Shown here one piece after another: positions 30,333 to 41,309 of a stretch of 64,000 nt of DNA. Each line of letters begins with the position of its first letter. Position 1 is the first letter of the stretch. The notes beneath the pieces are model-generated. The model worked only from the letters and a program-made list of their open reading frames with translations, was not told the origin of the DNA and searched no databases. The position numbers were made by a program, and so were the translations under genes. This stretch comes from Hydrangea macrophylla (Eukaryota; Streptophyta; Magnoliopsida; Cornales; Hydrangeaceae), in NCBI GenBank assembly GCA_033977485.1, contig CM066998.1:56138274-56202273 (forward strand), given 5' to 3'.

Positions 30333-32873
30333 TAAGATAAGGTGTTAAACCTCCGGGTTACCCGTGGAGGTGGAGTTTTGTCTCTGGAAGGTTCTTGGAA
30401 TGATACCCACAAATATTTTGTTTCCTCATGATAGTTGCCCACTATCTAACGCCGATACTCAACATAGTCCCAAGAATTTTCAAAAGATTTTAGCACATGA
30501 CACGCAAATCCAAAAAGTTCTCAACCATCAAGGTAATTAGATAAACTTCATTAAGCTCAATCTTAGACGCGTGTGTAGTGTGAAGTGCATAACTACAACA
30601 ATCAAGAAGATGACAATGCTTTCATAATTCGAATTTTGTTCAAAACGCGCTTCAACTCAATCTCACCGGTATTACACTCTAAAAATGAATCACTCGAAAT
30701 GAGTAATACACTAGGGCATACGGGAAAACAGAGTGATGGAAATGGATATCAAAGCCACGCACATGCCAATGATGAAAAACGTAAGCGTGAAAAATGAGTA
30801 AAAATTAATCTCATGAAAGATACCATTCACTAGAGGATGTGAAATAACTCATACTACTTGTCATGATCGTCTCAAACTCTGAATCACAAAACTTGAGGAT
30901 CAATTAGGATCTTGAGGGGGTCATAAAGTAGGAAAGTGTTATGAGGTAAAGGACAAGGGGAAATGAAGTGAGATGTTTGGGTACAAACTGGGGATTTATT
31001 GGAATGCATGGATGCAAATGACTACAAGAGATGAATAGTCCACAAATATTTCTTTGAAGCTCAAAAAGAGAAGTACAATTGACTATGAAGTTCTTTTTCT
31101 TTCTTTCTTTCTTCTTTTTTTTTTTAAATTTTTTTTATTTTTATTTATATATATATATATATTTTTATAACTTCTTTTCTTTTCTTTTCTTTTTCTTTGT
31201 ACTCTCACAATAACACGATTCAATCTCTTTTACAACCTTACAGACACGATCTCATGCAAAGATATTCCCAAAAAATGTAATTTAAACACGGATATGGAAG
31301 GTGTATGGTCAAGTGAAGGAAGGTATGTGTGGTTGAGGCTAGAAATGGTAAAAAGAAGGATCTAAAATCATTTCTTCGAACAATGTGATTCTTTGTTCTC
31401 CACTACAATAACAAGCAAGCAAGAGTCTTGCATTCCATAAAAGGATTCCTCTAATGAATAATCAAAGAAAGAAGATGAGATTATCTACGACTTTAATATG
31501 TTTTAAAAAAGAGAGAATTGAAGTATATAACACTCAACAATGGAGAAAATGATCTAAAGCTCACAAGGGTAAAGTCTCCACATATGTTTTAAATGATTTT
31601 TGGGTAATAATTGCAATAAACATCATCCTAACACAAGTAGTCAAATGCAACGTGCTTGATAATCCAAGATTTGAAATTCATGAAATTCACTATAATCAAG
31701 ATAGTTATAGAACTAATGGGATTTAATAAGTGCTGCATACTAATATCGAAAGAAAACTCAAGACAAACGTCATCACTCGGCATTAGAATGGGGTAAGTGT
31801 ACTAAAATCACAAGAAATCTTTTTTTTTTTGGAATCATCTTTTCTTTTATTAACAAACAAAACATGCTTGGAGAATTAATGACAAGGAGAAAATGGAACA
31901 TCAACATGCTAGGTGAATATCCCACAACCCCCAACTAGAACATTGCATTGTCCCTAATGCAAATGGTTCGAAACAAGGACAAAAATGAGTAGGGATAGAG
32001 TGATATCACCAACTAAAGCAGCGATTCCCAATGAGCACAAAGATGATGTTCCTGCATGCTAATCACTACCAAGCACATCAAGCAAATAAAAGAAGAAAAC
32101 AAAAACCAAAACACAAAAGAAATGAAGATGGAATGATTAGGAGATGGTGCAAATGAATTTGAATGTTAAAATGTTAAATTTACCACTAGTCCAATATGCA
32201 AAAGAGAAATAATATTCTTTTAAAAGAGGTGTTCTAGAAAATTTGGCAAACAATCAAACTTTGCATTACTATACTATGACTCTACTTTGATTAACATGAT
32301 TTGCCCACCTACAACTAAATTACATTAACTAAACTAAGTTAACTAAACACATGGTGGAACACATCACATTCTCTTGGTATAAGTTAAGCACCTTAACACA
32401 AAGCATAATTATCACAATCACAAATAAGTGGTAAATTGCTACACTATGCAATACCTTTGATTAGAAAACCACCCCAAATTGGCCTATATAAACCCCCCTT
32501 TGCTCTTCCTTTTGGGGGGGGACCAAGTGCAAAGCTTGGGAAAATGACACATCCACCCTACATTAACTAAGCTACATGGTAGACAAATCAACTTTTCTTA
32601 GAATGACTCATGTGCAACAATACACCACTTCTATTAAGCACAACTATGTAAGAAATCATGAAAATCAATTGCATATGCCAAAATTATAGAGAACGACAAC
32701 CAAATGAGATACTATTACCTTCCCCATGAAAGACCAATGTGTCATTAACATTCTAGATGGAGGTTTAGCTCTTCAAGAATAGCTAATCCTTCAAAACAAA
32801 TATACACACAAAAAAAAAGATCAAATGCAAAAGCGCATATAATTAGAAACTAAACAACTTAACGTTGTTGCCA

Positions 32874-32892
32874 ATCCCCGACAACGGCGCCA
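32874..32892 (-). other. Primer binding site, tRNA-Asp(GTC) type
   Basis: The minus strand reads TGGCGCCGTTGTCGGGGAT three bases after the LTR end. It is complementary to the 3' end of plant tRNA-Asp with one mismatch, which fixes the element's orientation. Confidence 0.85.
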
Positions 32893-32895
32893 TTT

Positions 32896-34481
32896 TGATG
32901 TTGTCAAAATCAAGTATTTTTATTAACCCTATTAAAAATGTAGCATTTGGAAGTAGGGTGTCGAGTCCACAGGGATTGTACAAGAATAATGTTTGGGAAG
33001 TTTAGAAACTAATTATAATGCCCAAAGAAAGAAGTAAGAAAAGATGATGAAAAGAAATAAAAATGTCTTTCTGTCTTGTGGCTTTTTGTTTGGTTATTGG
33101 AAGATAAAAAGTAAATAAATACTAGTATAAAAAGCAATATGTTGGGATCAATCCCCCCCCCCCCATCTTGGATCACAACAAGATGAAATGGACTAATGTT
33201 TCAAGCACATCCTAAGATAACATTTCATTGTGTCGTATTATCAAACACAAGGAGTGCATCTATGTGATAGATAAAAGGAGCTTTGAGATTTTCATAGAAC
33301 GGATTTGAAGCTAACGTTTGACTATCAAGGATGCATGGCATACAAGATGAAGCCTCCATGGATTCTAATCCGAATGATTTGTCCACTCTACACTAACTAA
33401 TCTACTTGGTGGATAAATCACCTATGAAGCCTTTAAAAGGTCGTATTTAAAATCCAAGAATTTGAACAATTAAAGATGCTTGACATTAAAGATGAGGACT
33501 CTAAGTGTTAAATACCACACACAACTTTTATCAAACACATAGAGTGCAAAACACATTGTTACATAATATTCCATATGAAATACATAGGGTAGGATTCAAA
33601 ATCTAAGTTTTGACAATCAAAGATGTAGGACAAATAAGATGAAGCCCCAAGTTTTGAATCCTACACAAATGGACCCTAGAAATGCTACAACATTAAATGC
33701 AAGAGCTCATGATCCACAGCCTAAGTAAATCTAACTAATAATAAAAAACATATCAATATCATCAAAGGAAAAGAGATAGAAAATATACCTAGCCATTAAA
33801 ACTTCAATCCAAACTTCCAGTATCAACAATGGAGAAGAAAGTGAAAGGGAACCCAAGGGGGTTCCCAAAAAATGAGAGAAGAAGAAGAATGTTGGGAGAA
33901 AAGAACAAGATCCTCTAAAATAAAACAATCTCTTCCTATTTATACAAAAACACAAAATGGAAAACTTGTAAATACAAAAGGGAAAAACTGCAGCCGCGGA
34001 TCGATCCATTCTAAAGGCCGGATCAATCCGCCTTTCATCTGGGCAGTTGATATCTCTTCGAAAAGCCGCGGATCGATCCCTTCTTTGGGGCGGATCGATC
34101 CATCTTGGGATTTTTCTAGCCGAGTGTTCCTTCGGAATCGCGGATCAATCCACTCAAAAGGCCGGATTCATCCACTTCTTTTGAAACTGATGCCAAGCTC
34201 CTCTAAAACACATGAATCGATCCGCTCATAGGGTCGAATCGATCCGCCTTTGATGAAGTTTAGTCCTTCCCCTTTTTATGAGATAAGAGCGAAACGGAGT
34301 TGGTTCTCACTTTGAACAAGTTCCCAAACACTACACGAAAGAGATTTTTATTAGCAACAAACGACAAATAACCAATAACAACACAAGCACAATTGATCCA
34401 TTAACTCTCCCGTTTACGTGGTAATTCACGCCCAATAAGAGTAAATCAAGAACACAAGAATGCAATATTGGACACGAATCA
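32896..34481 (-). repeat. 5' LTR of the non-coding LTR element
   Basis: 1586 bp, a close match to 28490-30080. Several GATCGATC palindromes here show C-to-T or G-to-A changes compared with the other LTR. Confidence 0.85.
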
Positions 34482-34843
34482 CATATTTATTGAGGTCTCA
34501 CCGTAATTTTTCGAGTGCACAAAAAGATTTAACCCAATAGTTGGCCATCGTAAATATGCCACAATACCAATGATTTAATTTCCTTGGAGTACAGGCAGGG
34601 CATAGAAAATGTTGGATGCACTCGGAAAGATTTTTATAACAGTGGCAGGGATAGGCGTCAAGAGTTGGTGGGGCATGACGGCAATATGTTATTTGAGTTT
34701 TTTAAATTGGAACAAGAAAAAAATACTGCATTCACATTCAAAATTGAGAAAGATGAACAAAATAGGATAACACGTTGTTTCTGGTCCGATACAACTTCTA
34801 GAAAAGCTTACAATTCCTTTGGTGTTGTAGTAGTATTCTTTTG
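34482..34843 (+). pseudogene. FAR1/FHY3-type transposase, continuation after the nested LTR element
   Basis: The frame resumes as LLRSHRNFSSAQ with stops, then shifts to IENVGCTRKDFYNSGRD and KIEKDEQNRITRCFWSD, ending near FGVVVVF. These match the linker of FAR1-related proteins just before the MULE catalytic domain. The DDE core and the SWIM finger are absent: the sequence enters the right terminal repeat instead. The element cannot encode an active transposase. Confidence 0.75.
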
Positions 34844-34847
34844 AGAG

Positions 34848-35664
34848 ATTAAATCATCATCTCCTAAAATCAAACATGTAAAGACTAAATCAACATCTCC
34901 TAAAAATCGAACATGTAATTCAAGCTACAATACTAACACAATACCACAACAATACTACATTAACTTCTCAAAATTGATTTTAAAACAAAAAATAATACAC
35001 ATAAATCTCAAAAGTGAGAGTGAAAATCCAGAAATATAGAAGAAAAAAAAGAAAAAACATCAAAACAAAAAATTTAAATAAAGCCCCTAAAATTTTCAGT
35101 TTGTGAGTGAGAGTGAGAGTGAGAGAGAGAAGAGTCATTTTTTGAGTGAGAGATTTGAGAGAAACTTCCCCTAATTTTTGAATCCCCAAAATTTTCAAGA
35201 CAACCCTAGGTTTTGTGTGTGAGAGTGAGAGAGGCTGAGAGAAGAGAGAATATATTTCAGTTGGTGATTTATACAAATTGCATCATGGCCATCTCACATT
35301 TCTCAATCCCCAAATTTTTCAATCCAACTCTAGTTTTTGTGTGTGAGAGTGAGAGAGACTGAGAGAAGAGGAGAGGAGATAAAGAGGGATGGAGAAGAAT
35401 ATCTTTTGGGGAGGTCTTCGGACGGTGAAGCTCGCTGGAGTGTTGTTTGTGCCGTCGGAAGGATCACTGTCTTCTTCGCCCTCTTTCTATCGTCCTCGTC
35501 TCTCTTTTTCAAGCCCTCTCTCTATTTGTCTCTCTGTATCCATTCTGTTCTCTCTCTTCATGATATAATTGGTGGCCCCACGAATTTTTTCCAGCCCTTC
35601 TCACGTAAGAAGTCAAGCCCACTGTATATTAAATGAAGGGTGCCCTTCCTAGAGAAAAACCGTA
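34848..35664 (-). repeat. Right terminal inverted repeat of the FAR1-type element
   Basis: Reverse complement of the left repeat with scattered substitutions, for example a decayed AAGGGTGCCC for AAGGGCGCTC near the tip. The transposase remnant runs directly into it at about 34845. Confidence 0.8.
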
Positions 35665-36073
35665 TATATATATATAATGGCTGAAGCAAAATAAGCCTTC
35701 GTAGTTTGCCACCTTACCCTCCTACTCTCCCCTTAAAAATCCTTCGTGGCATCTTAAGCTGATTCCTTGCTCTCTATCTGCTTCTCTCTCTCATTCACTA
35801 ACCCACCTACACTTTACAGTGCCCTTTTAATCTCCCAACAACGCCGCCTCCATTTTCCCGTACACTCTTCCTCTTCTCATTCCCCACTTTTTGTATGATC
35901 TCACCATTGTCCTCCTCAATCCCAACTGGTCTTCTCTATTTATGAGGTACGTTTCTTTTTTTTTTTCTCTCTTTCTCTCTCTCTCTCTTCTCAAATCGTG
36001 TGTATGTATGCATGTATGTGTATATATAACAAACACATATGGCTTTGTAAAATCATTCCAAACCCTAGACTAG

Positions 36074-36084
36074 CTCTCTCTCTC

Positions 36085-36143
<59 letters not shown>
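36074..36143. repeat. (CT)n microsatellite
   Basis: About 35 CT units with one CG interruption. Confidence 0.9.
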
Positions 36144-36145
<2 letters not shown>

Positions 36146-36413
36146 GACAGCTTCTAAGGGAAGCAATTCGTCTAACATTTGCGGCGATCGCGATTCTTCA
36201 CCCTAAGCAGTCGAGATCTACGCAGACCTGATTCAAAAAGGTAACAATTTTTAATTTCAGCGTTTGAATTCTTGGAAATTATTGTCAGATTATAATTAGT
36301 TAGATTTCCTTTGATCATTGGGAGATGAGTTGTAGTTACCAACATGGTCTAATCTTAGTTTGGGTATTACCCAATAGGATTTTTTCCCATCCTAGCTCTA
36401 AGGCCTCTTTTGT

Positions 36414-36468
36414 AACTTTTGGGTTTCTTTTCGTTTTTTTTTTGGCTAAACACTTTTGGGGTTTCTTT
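36414..36468 (-). mobile_element. Possible tail-only retroposon insertion
   Basis: ACTTTTGGGTTTCTTT at 36415-36430 and ACTTTTGGGGTTTCTTT at 36452-36468 flank a short insert that reads GTTTAGCC then poly(A) on the minus strand. The duplication has a one-base indel. Confidence 0.45.
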
Positions 36469-36889
36469 AAGCTGAAGGTTCAATGGATGGATTGTGTTTG
36501 ATGATGTTCATTATTATGAACCTTTCACACATTTTACATCTCAAACCCAAACACTAATAAGATCCTCATCTCCCATTCTCTCAAAATCCTCCAAACTATC
36601 TTCAATCGATACAATCTCTTGAAAAATAGTATATATATAATAGAGATTTGAATCGTTTGACCAATCCGGACTGAGAAAATGGTCCACATATGAAACGAGT
36701 TGCATTGATGGAGGATCTCTAAAAAGTAGGGTTTTAATCAGTGCCCTTTGATTGGATAAAAGGGTCATGTTTGTAGAGAGAGAGAGAGAGAGTGTGAAGT
36801 GAAGATATGAAGGACTTTATAGGGCGCCCTGGAATGGTGAGTGGGTTGTTGCTGAGGTTGGGGCAGTGTTTCTTTGTTGCTGCTTCAAT

Positions 36890-37310
36890 TGGCGTGTTGG
36901 CCTTTGTTTCGAGGATGTTATTCTCTGTTTGTTTTCCCTTCCCATCCCTCCCCCCCCCCCTCTTTTTTTTTTTTCTAATTCTGAATGTGGTTGTTGGCCT
37001 ATGCTTTGCTTTTATGTCTGGGCCATTCTTTGATAAAGGAGTGCCTTGCCTTTTATTCTTTGTGCAGTTTCTTTGGTGTATACGTTTTTTTTTTGGGTTA
37101 TTTGTAGGCCTTTGTATAGAGGCTGTTATTCTCTATTTTTTTTCCTTCTTCTTTCACTAACCCCCCTCCTCCCTTTTTCTTTTTTCTTTTTAAATTCAGA
37201 ATGTGTTTGTTGGCATTTGCTTTGCTTTTACGTCTAAGCCCTTCTTTGATAAAGGAGTACCTTGCCCTTTATTCTTTGTTTAGTTTCTTCGGTGTATACG
37301 ATTCTATAAA
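36890..37310 (+). repeat. Tandem duplication, ~213 bp units
   Basis: GGATGTTATTCTCTGTTTGT..., TGCTTTGCTTTTATGTCT, TTCTTTGATAAAGGAGTGCC and TTTCTTTGGTGTATACG all recur in the same order about 213 bp later (37105-37310) with roughly one change in ten. It is AT/CT-rich and non-coding as far as I can see. Confidence 0.8.
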
Positions 37311-39060
37311 AAACAAACTCAAAAGCCTTCTCTCAGTCCTCCAACTGACGCCTATGCAACCTTCTCCACATAGACTTCTATCTGACGTGGCCTTCTCCCC
37401 CAGAGACTTCTATTCTTTCTCCCGTCAAAGCTTAATCGGTGCCTCCTCCCCTCCCCAGACCATTGAAGCGTCTCCTCTCCCACAAATTGGAAACACGTCC
37501 TCTCCTTTCCTAGATCTGGAAATTAAGAGCCATCGATCTGTCTCCCCATCTATATACACATCTCTATCTTCCCTCTCTCTCTCTCATTTACCTTCAAGCA
37601 TCTATTTCCCTCCTCTCTTCTGATCGCAACTGCCGTGGTAAGATTTTCCTCCCATTCTTTTTCAAATTGTTCTCTGTACCTAATAGATTGTTTTACATCT
37701 AAGTAATTCAGGGTTTCATATCTTTCATTTAGGTATTTGTGTATATATTCAAGACAACCAGCATGAGAAAAATTTGACACCTGCAAAGCTTCGTCCAGGT
37801 ATTATTTTTCCTCTTCCTTCCCTTTTCCTCTTCTTTTTCGGGTTTCTTTGCTGCATGACCCTTTTTTGTTCAAATGACCACTCTAAATTTTGTTAATTGA
37901 AAGTCAATCCATGAAACGAATAAAGAACAGACAATTGTTTCTTTGTTTACTTTAGTTGAAAGAATTTGTTCATCAAGTTTGCCATTCAGTGGTACATTCT
38001 AAGGGTTTTTTTTTCCCTTTTCGTTTCTTCTATTTTCTCTTTTTTGGTGTGTGTGTGTATTTTTGATAGTATTTCTTATCTGATTTATTCACAATTACTT
38101 GCATGTTTTATGATCCTTCAAAAACCACAAATTTTGGTACGAGTTAATTTCAAAAGTTCACCTGACTCCTTTTCTTCAATTACACCATTGATTTCAATTT
38201 TGACAAAATGTTTATGGCAACTACTGGCTACAAACATTTAGGAACTCAATAACATAACTTCATAGCCCACGAGAAGTTGTGCAATGTGTAGAAGAATGCT
38301 CATAGCTGCGTAGAGTCAAAATTCATGCATAAGCGGAGGAACAGTTCCAGTAATTGTGCTAACTACTAATGCTTCAGGATGAAAAATAGTTTAGAACTAA
38401 AATTTTTTTAGCGGATTAGTAGTTTTTTTTTGGTAAGAACTGAAAACTGTTTGGTTTTTATACAATAAAAGAAACTCAACTTTGTTTTAAAAGAGTGTGG
38501 GAAAAAATGTTTTTTAACAGAATTAATCTGTTTTCTTAAGAAAATGTTCCTATGTTAATGGTTTAGAAGAAAAGCACTTTTTATTATCATTATTATTAAA
38601 AAAAAAAAGGATGTGCAGTGAATGCATGCTATGGTTGAATTAGCTAAGTATCCTCCTTTCATATGCTATCTTATGGTGATTCTTTTGTTCATTGGGTTCA
38701 CCTATATCTTCATTTTCATATTTGGTAAATGTCTAGGTACCATTTGCATATCTACGTAGTGTAAAAACACCAAAATAATATCTTTGATTTTATATTAAGC
38801 TTAATGATGTAATGACAATTGATGTATGAGTGCATTGATTTTTTTCGTCCAAAGTAGGTGGACTCATTTTTGTATCGAGCCATCTATGATTTGGTATAAC
38901 AGACAGCTAAGATCTTCACCTTCTTAGGTTTCCCTCATTTACATCCACAAAGAGTAAGAGACATCCACTTTTTCCCCCTTTATTAGCTTCATTGTTCCAT
39001 TCCCATTGAAAATTCCCAGCCTTGAGGTTTTGAAAGTATGAATAAAACTTAAACAAATAA
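37311..39060. other. Intergenic stretch without a supported gene
   Basis: 37330-37640 is CT-rich with a possible donor CCGTG|GTAAGA, again leader-like. 38380-38600 is rich in AAACTG/CAGTTT motifs that recur inverted at 39480-39720, suggesting an older inverted-repeat element around the LINE fragment. None of this is firm. Confidence 0.3.
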
Positions 39061-39064
39061 TTTT

Positions 39065-39407
39065 TGAAAGGGATTCGGTGGGGCCACGAGCTTGCAATTG
39101 ACAAAAATCTTCCAATATTATCTGTGAGACGGATTCACATAATGCTTTCCTCCTAGTCAAAGAAGATCACGAGGAGCGCCACCCTACGAAGGCCCTTATA
39201 TCATTGCAAGTTCTTGCTTACAGAAGATGCAAGGGTGTTTTATCTCACACCTTAAGAGAAGGAAATAATTGTGGCGACTTTCTAGCTAATTTGTGTTTCA
39301 GCCATCCGACTTCGTATGTTATTTTAGATTACTCCCCTTCTCAGTTATCTACTTATTGCTTGCGAATAGTTCAGATGTAGCCTTCCTAGAGGGCAGTAGC
39401 TTTCTTT
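39065..39407 (+). pseudogene. LINE (L1-type) RNase H domain, 5'-truncated 3' end
   Basis: The frame ETDSHNAFLLVKED...VLSHTLREGNNCGDFLANL is the C-terminal half of a plant LINE RNase H domain (catalytic ETDS, then the REGN..ADFLAN-like ending). It runs to a stop at about 39405 and is followed by A-rich sequence (39423-39450) like a LINE tail. The preceding HELAIDKNLPI fits the strand before ETDS but appears in another frame, so a frameshift is likely. No reverse transcriptase remains. Confidence 0.75.
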
Positions 39408-39943
39408 TCTTTCCTTCTTACCCAAAAAAAGAAAGAAAAAAAAAATTCTGCAAGGTTAGCAAAAAAACATATTTTTTTCTTCACAAAAAATTTGTAAAAA
39501 AAACTTAAAACTAAAAAACAGTTTTGTTTTCCAAATGGTTTGGTATTTTTTTTTTTTTACAAAAAAAAACCCCAAATGTTGAGAAAAACAAATAGAAAAA
39601 TAGTTTAGGAAAAAAAACTAAAAGAAAACTGTGTATACAGTTAAAAAAACTCAAACCAGTTTTGTTCTAGACATTGAAAAAAACAACAAAAAATTTATTT
39701 TATAACCGTTTTAAGAATCTGATAAAAAGTTTGGTATTGAAAAAATAGAAAGATCTCTGTTTCTCTCAATTTTTTCCTGTCACTACTATAATTTGGTATG
39801 AACTTTCTATCGTTATGTTGTGTTTGTTATTGAAATCCTTGTAATTCTATTATCCTTTGTGTTGATCATTATTTTGTTCTTCTGAAAATTGAGTAAAAAT
39901 CAACAAAGTCATTTTTCTAAAAAAATGTCCTAGATCTTTTTTT

Positions 39944-41309
39944 TGATAAGTATGTGGTATTGCTTTAATTTTTCACTTCCTTATATACGAATGGAACTAT
40001 ATGGGAATATCTCTAGGGTTTAGAGACTGATTTGGAACATCTAGGGCTTAGAATTTGCGTCACTTTGATTCTGCCCGTAGGTCCTTTTATTTATAGAATT
40101 TCTGAACCGACATACCACAAACCAGTTTGTCCCACAAATCAGTTTCTAGAACCTGTCCCCACTGGAGCTTGTTACCAGTAACTGGTTTATCCCAAAAATC
40201 GATTTATGGTGCCTTGTACTCAGTAATTGGTTTGTTAGACTAACCGGTTTCTAGTGCTTTTTCCCCTTATTGTTCCTTTCAGCATTCAAACACCCAATGA
40301 GCAAGGAGTGGGACTTCTATGATCTTAATTACTGGCTTCGATTAATCATTAACTCCTTCCAGTTAAACTCTTAACTAAGGAATCAATTAATAACTAATCA
40401 TCATTAACTCAACTATAATAATGATTGCACTTCAGTGCATAAGAAGCTAACCGCACATATATTAGTAGTACCTAGAATTGTACTGATACTAATGCCCCTC
40501 TACCAATAGTATTCATAACTGTAATTGGGATATAATATATATGTATATACTGTCACCCCGATTATACTCACCTCTTGTAATCCTTGAGTCTCATTCAATT
40601 ACTCATAGATTTTTGACCATGTCATCAACATTCTTGAGGACATGACTGCAGTTCTCAGTAATCAACCAAGTGACATTCTCAAGGGAACACTTTACTCTTT
40701 AAAGTGAATCATTTCTCATCAGTGGGTAGATTCCATCTTGACGATAAGTGTTCCCAATAATACAAACTTGGTTTCCCAAGAAAACTATTTGTTGATCTAG
40801 AAGACCTCACTGATTGGTAACTCAAAGCAACCTTAACTTGTAGCTTGTGTTTACTGTCATCTCAGGATTAAGGACAAGTGTCTTACACAAGTTTGAGTGC
40901 CTATTAACTAATGGACAGTATTCTGTTAATAGAACATACTCAAGTTCGACAATGTATCAAATACACTATCACGTTAAACTTGGAATCAAACATTCCAATG
41001 AATGAGATTTTTCACTCTATCAAATAGAAGTTAATGTGATACAATCTAGACGTGATAAGGAATCCAATCTTATCATTGACTGTGATAGTTCTAAACATTC
41101 ATATAGAACACTCGTATCTCCTTATACACAAATCACATTCGTGTATATAAGTTCCATGAACTGTTTAAAGGTTAACACCTGCTAACCATTCATCTCATGA
41201 AAACGTACATAATTAAATGTGAATGATATCCATAAATAAACTAATCAAATGTCTGTAGATAGTATTCGTAAGCTAATTGGTTTGAGGGCATACCCTTCAA
41301 AACCTAACA
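39944..41309 (-). repeat. Probable Copia-type LTR on the minus strand
   Basis: The minus strand begins TGTTAGGTTTTGAAGGGTAT at 41309, a start typical of plant Copia LTRs. It has a TATA-like TATAAATAAAAGG at about 40096-40084 and may end ACTTATCA at 39944. No internal region or matching 5 bp duplication is seen, so the left end is uncertain. Confidence 0.45.

Larger units (their letters stand above)
28490..34481 (-). mobile_element. Non-coding LTR retrotransposon (LARD-like), tRNA-Asp primed
   Basis: Two direct LTRs (5' LTR 34481-32896 and 3' LTR 30080-28490 on the minus strand) start TGATTCGTGTCC and end ACAACATCA. CATAT is duplicated at 28485-28489 and 34482-34486. The 2.8 kb interior (30081-32895) has no gag or pol domains, only short frames. 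The primer site matches tRNA-Asp, as in Athila/Tat-type elements, so a gypsy-type helper is inferred. Confidence 0.85.
26774..35664 (+). mobile_element. FAR1-type Mutator-like element with long terminal inverted repeats, disrupted
   Basis: The ends TACGGTTTTTCTCTAGGAAG and the complement at 35664 open inverted repeats of about 0.8 kb (26774-27595 and 34848-35664). They are closely similar, including the CTCTCTCTC-rich leader and TTAGGAGATG motifs. Between them lie two pieces of a FAR1-related transposase and a nested LTR element (28485-34486). Without the nested element it is about 2.9 kb. The flanks are TA repeats, so the 9 bp duplication is ambiguous. The catalytic region of the transposase is missing. 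Confidence 0.8.
35665..36889. other. Intergenic, CT-rich leader-like sequence
   Basis: The stretch resembles plant 5'-UTR DNA: CT tracts, TATATATAAC at about 36020, and possible splice donors (AAAAAG|GTAACA at 36241). No coding exon follows that I can recognise. A 20-codon frame starts at 36144. I do not call a gene. Confidence 0.3.

Noticed and set aside
37201..37623. 140-codon plus-strand frame
   Set aside because: It spans the tandem duplication and CT-rich leader-like DNA; composition-driven, no domain.
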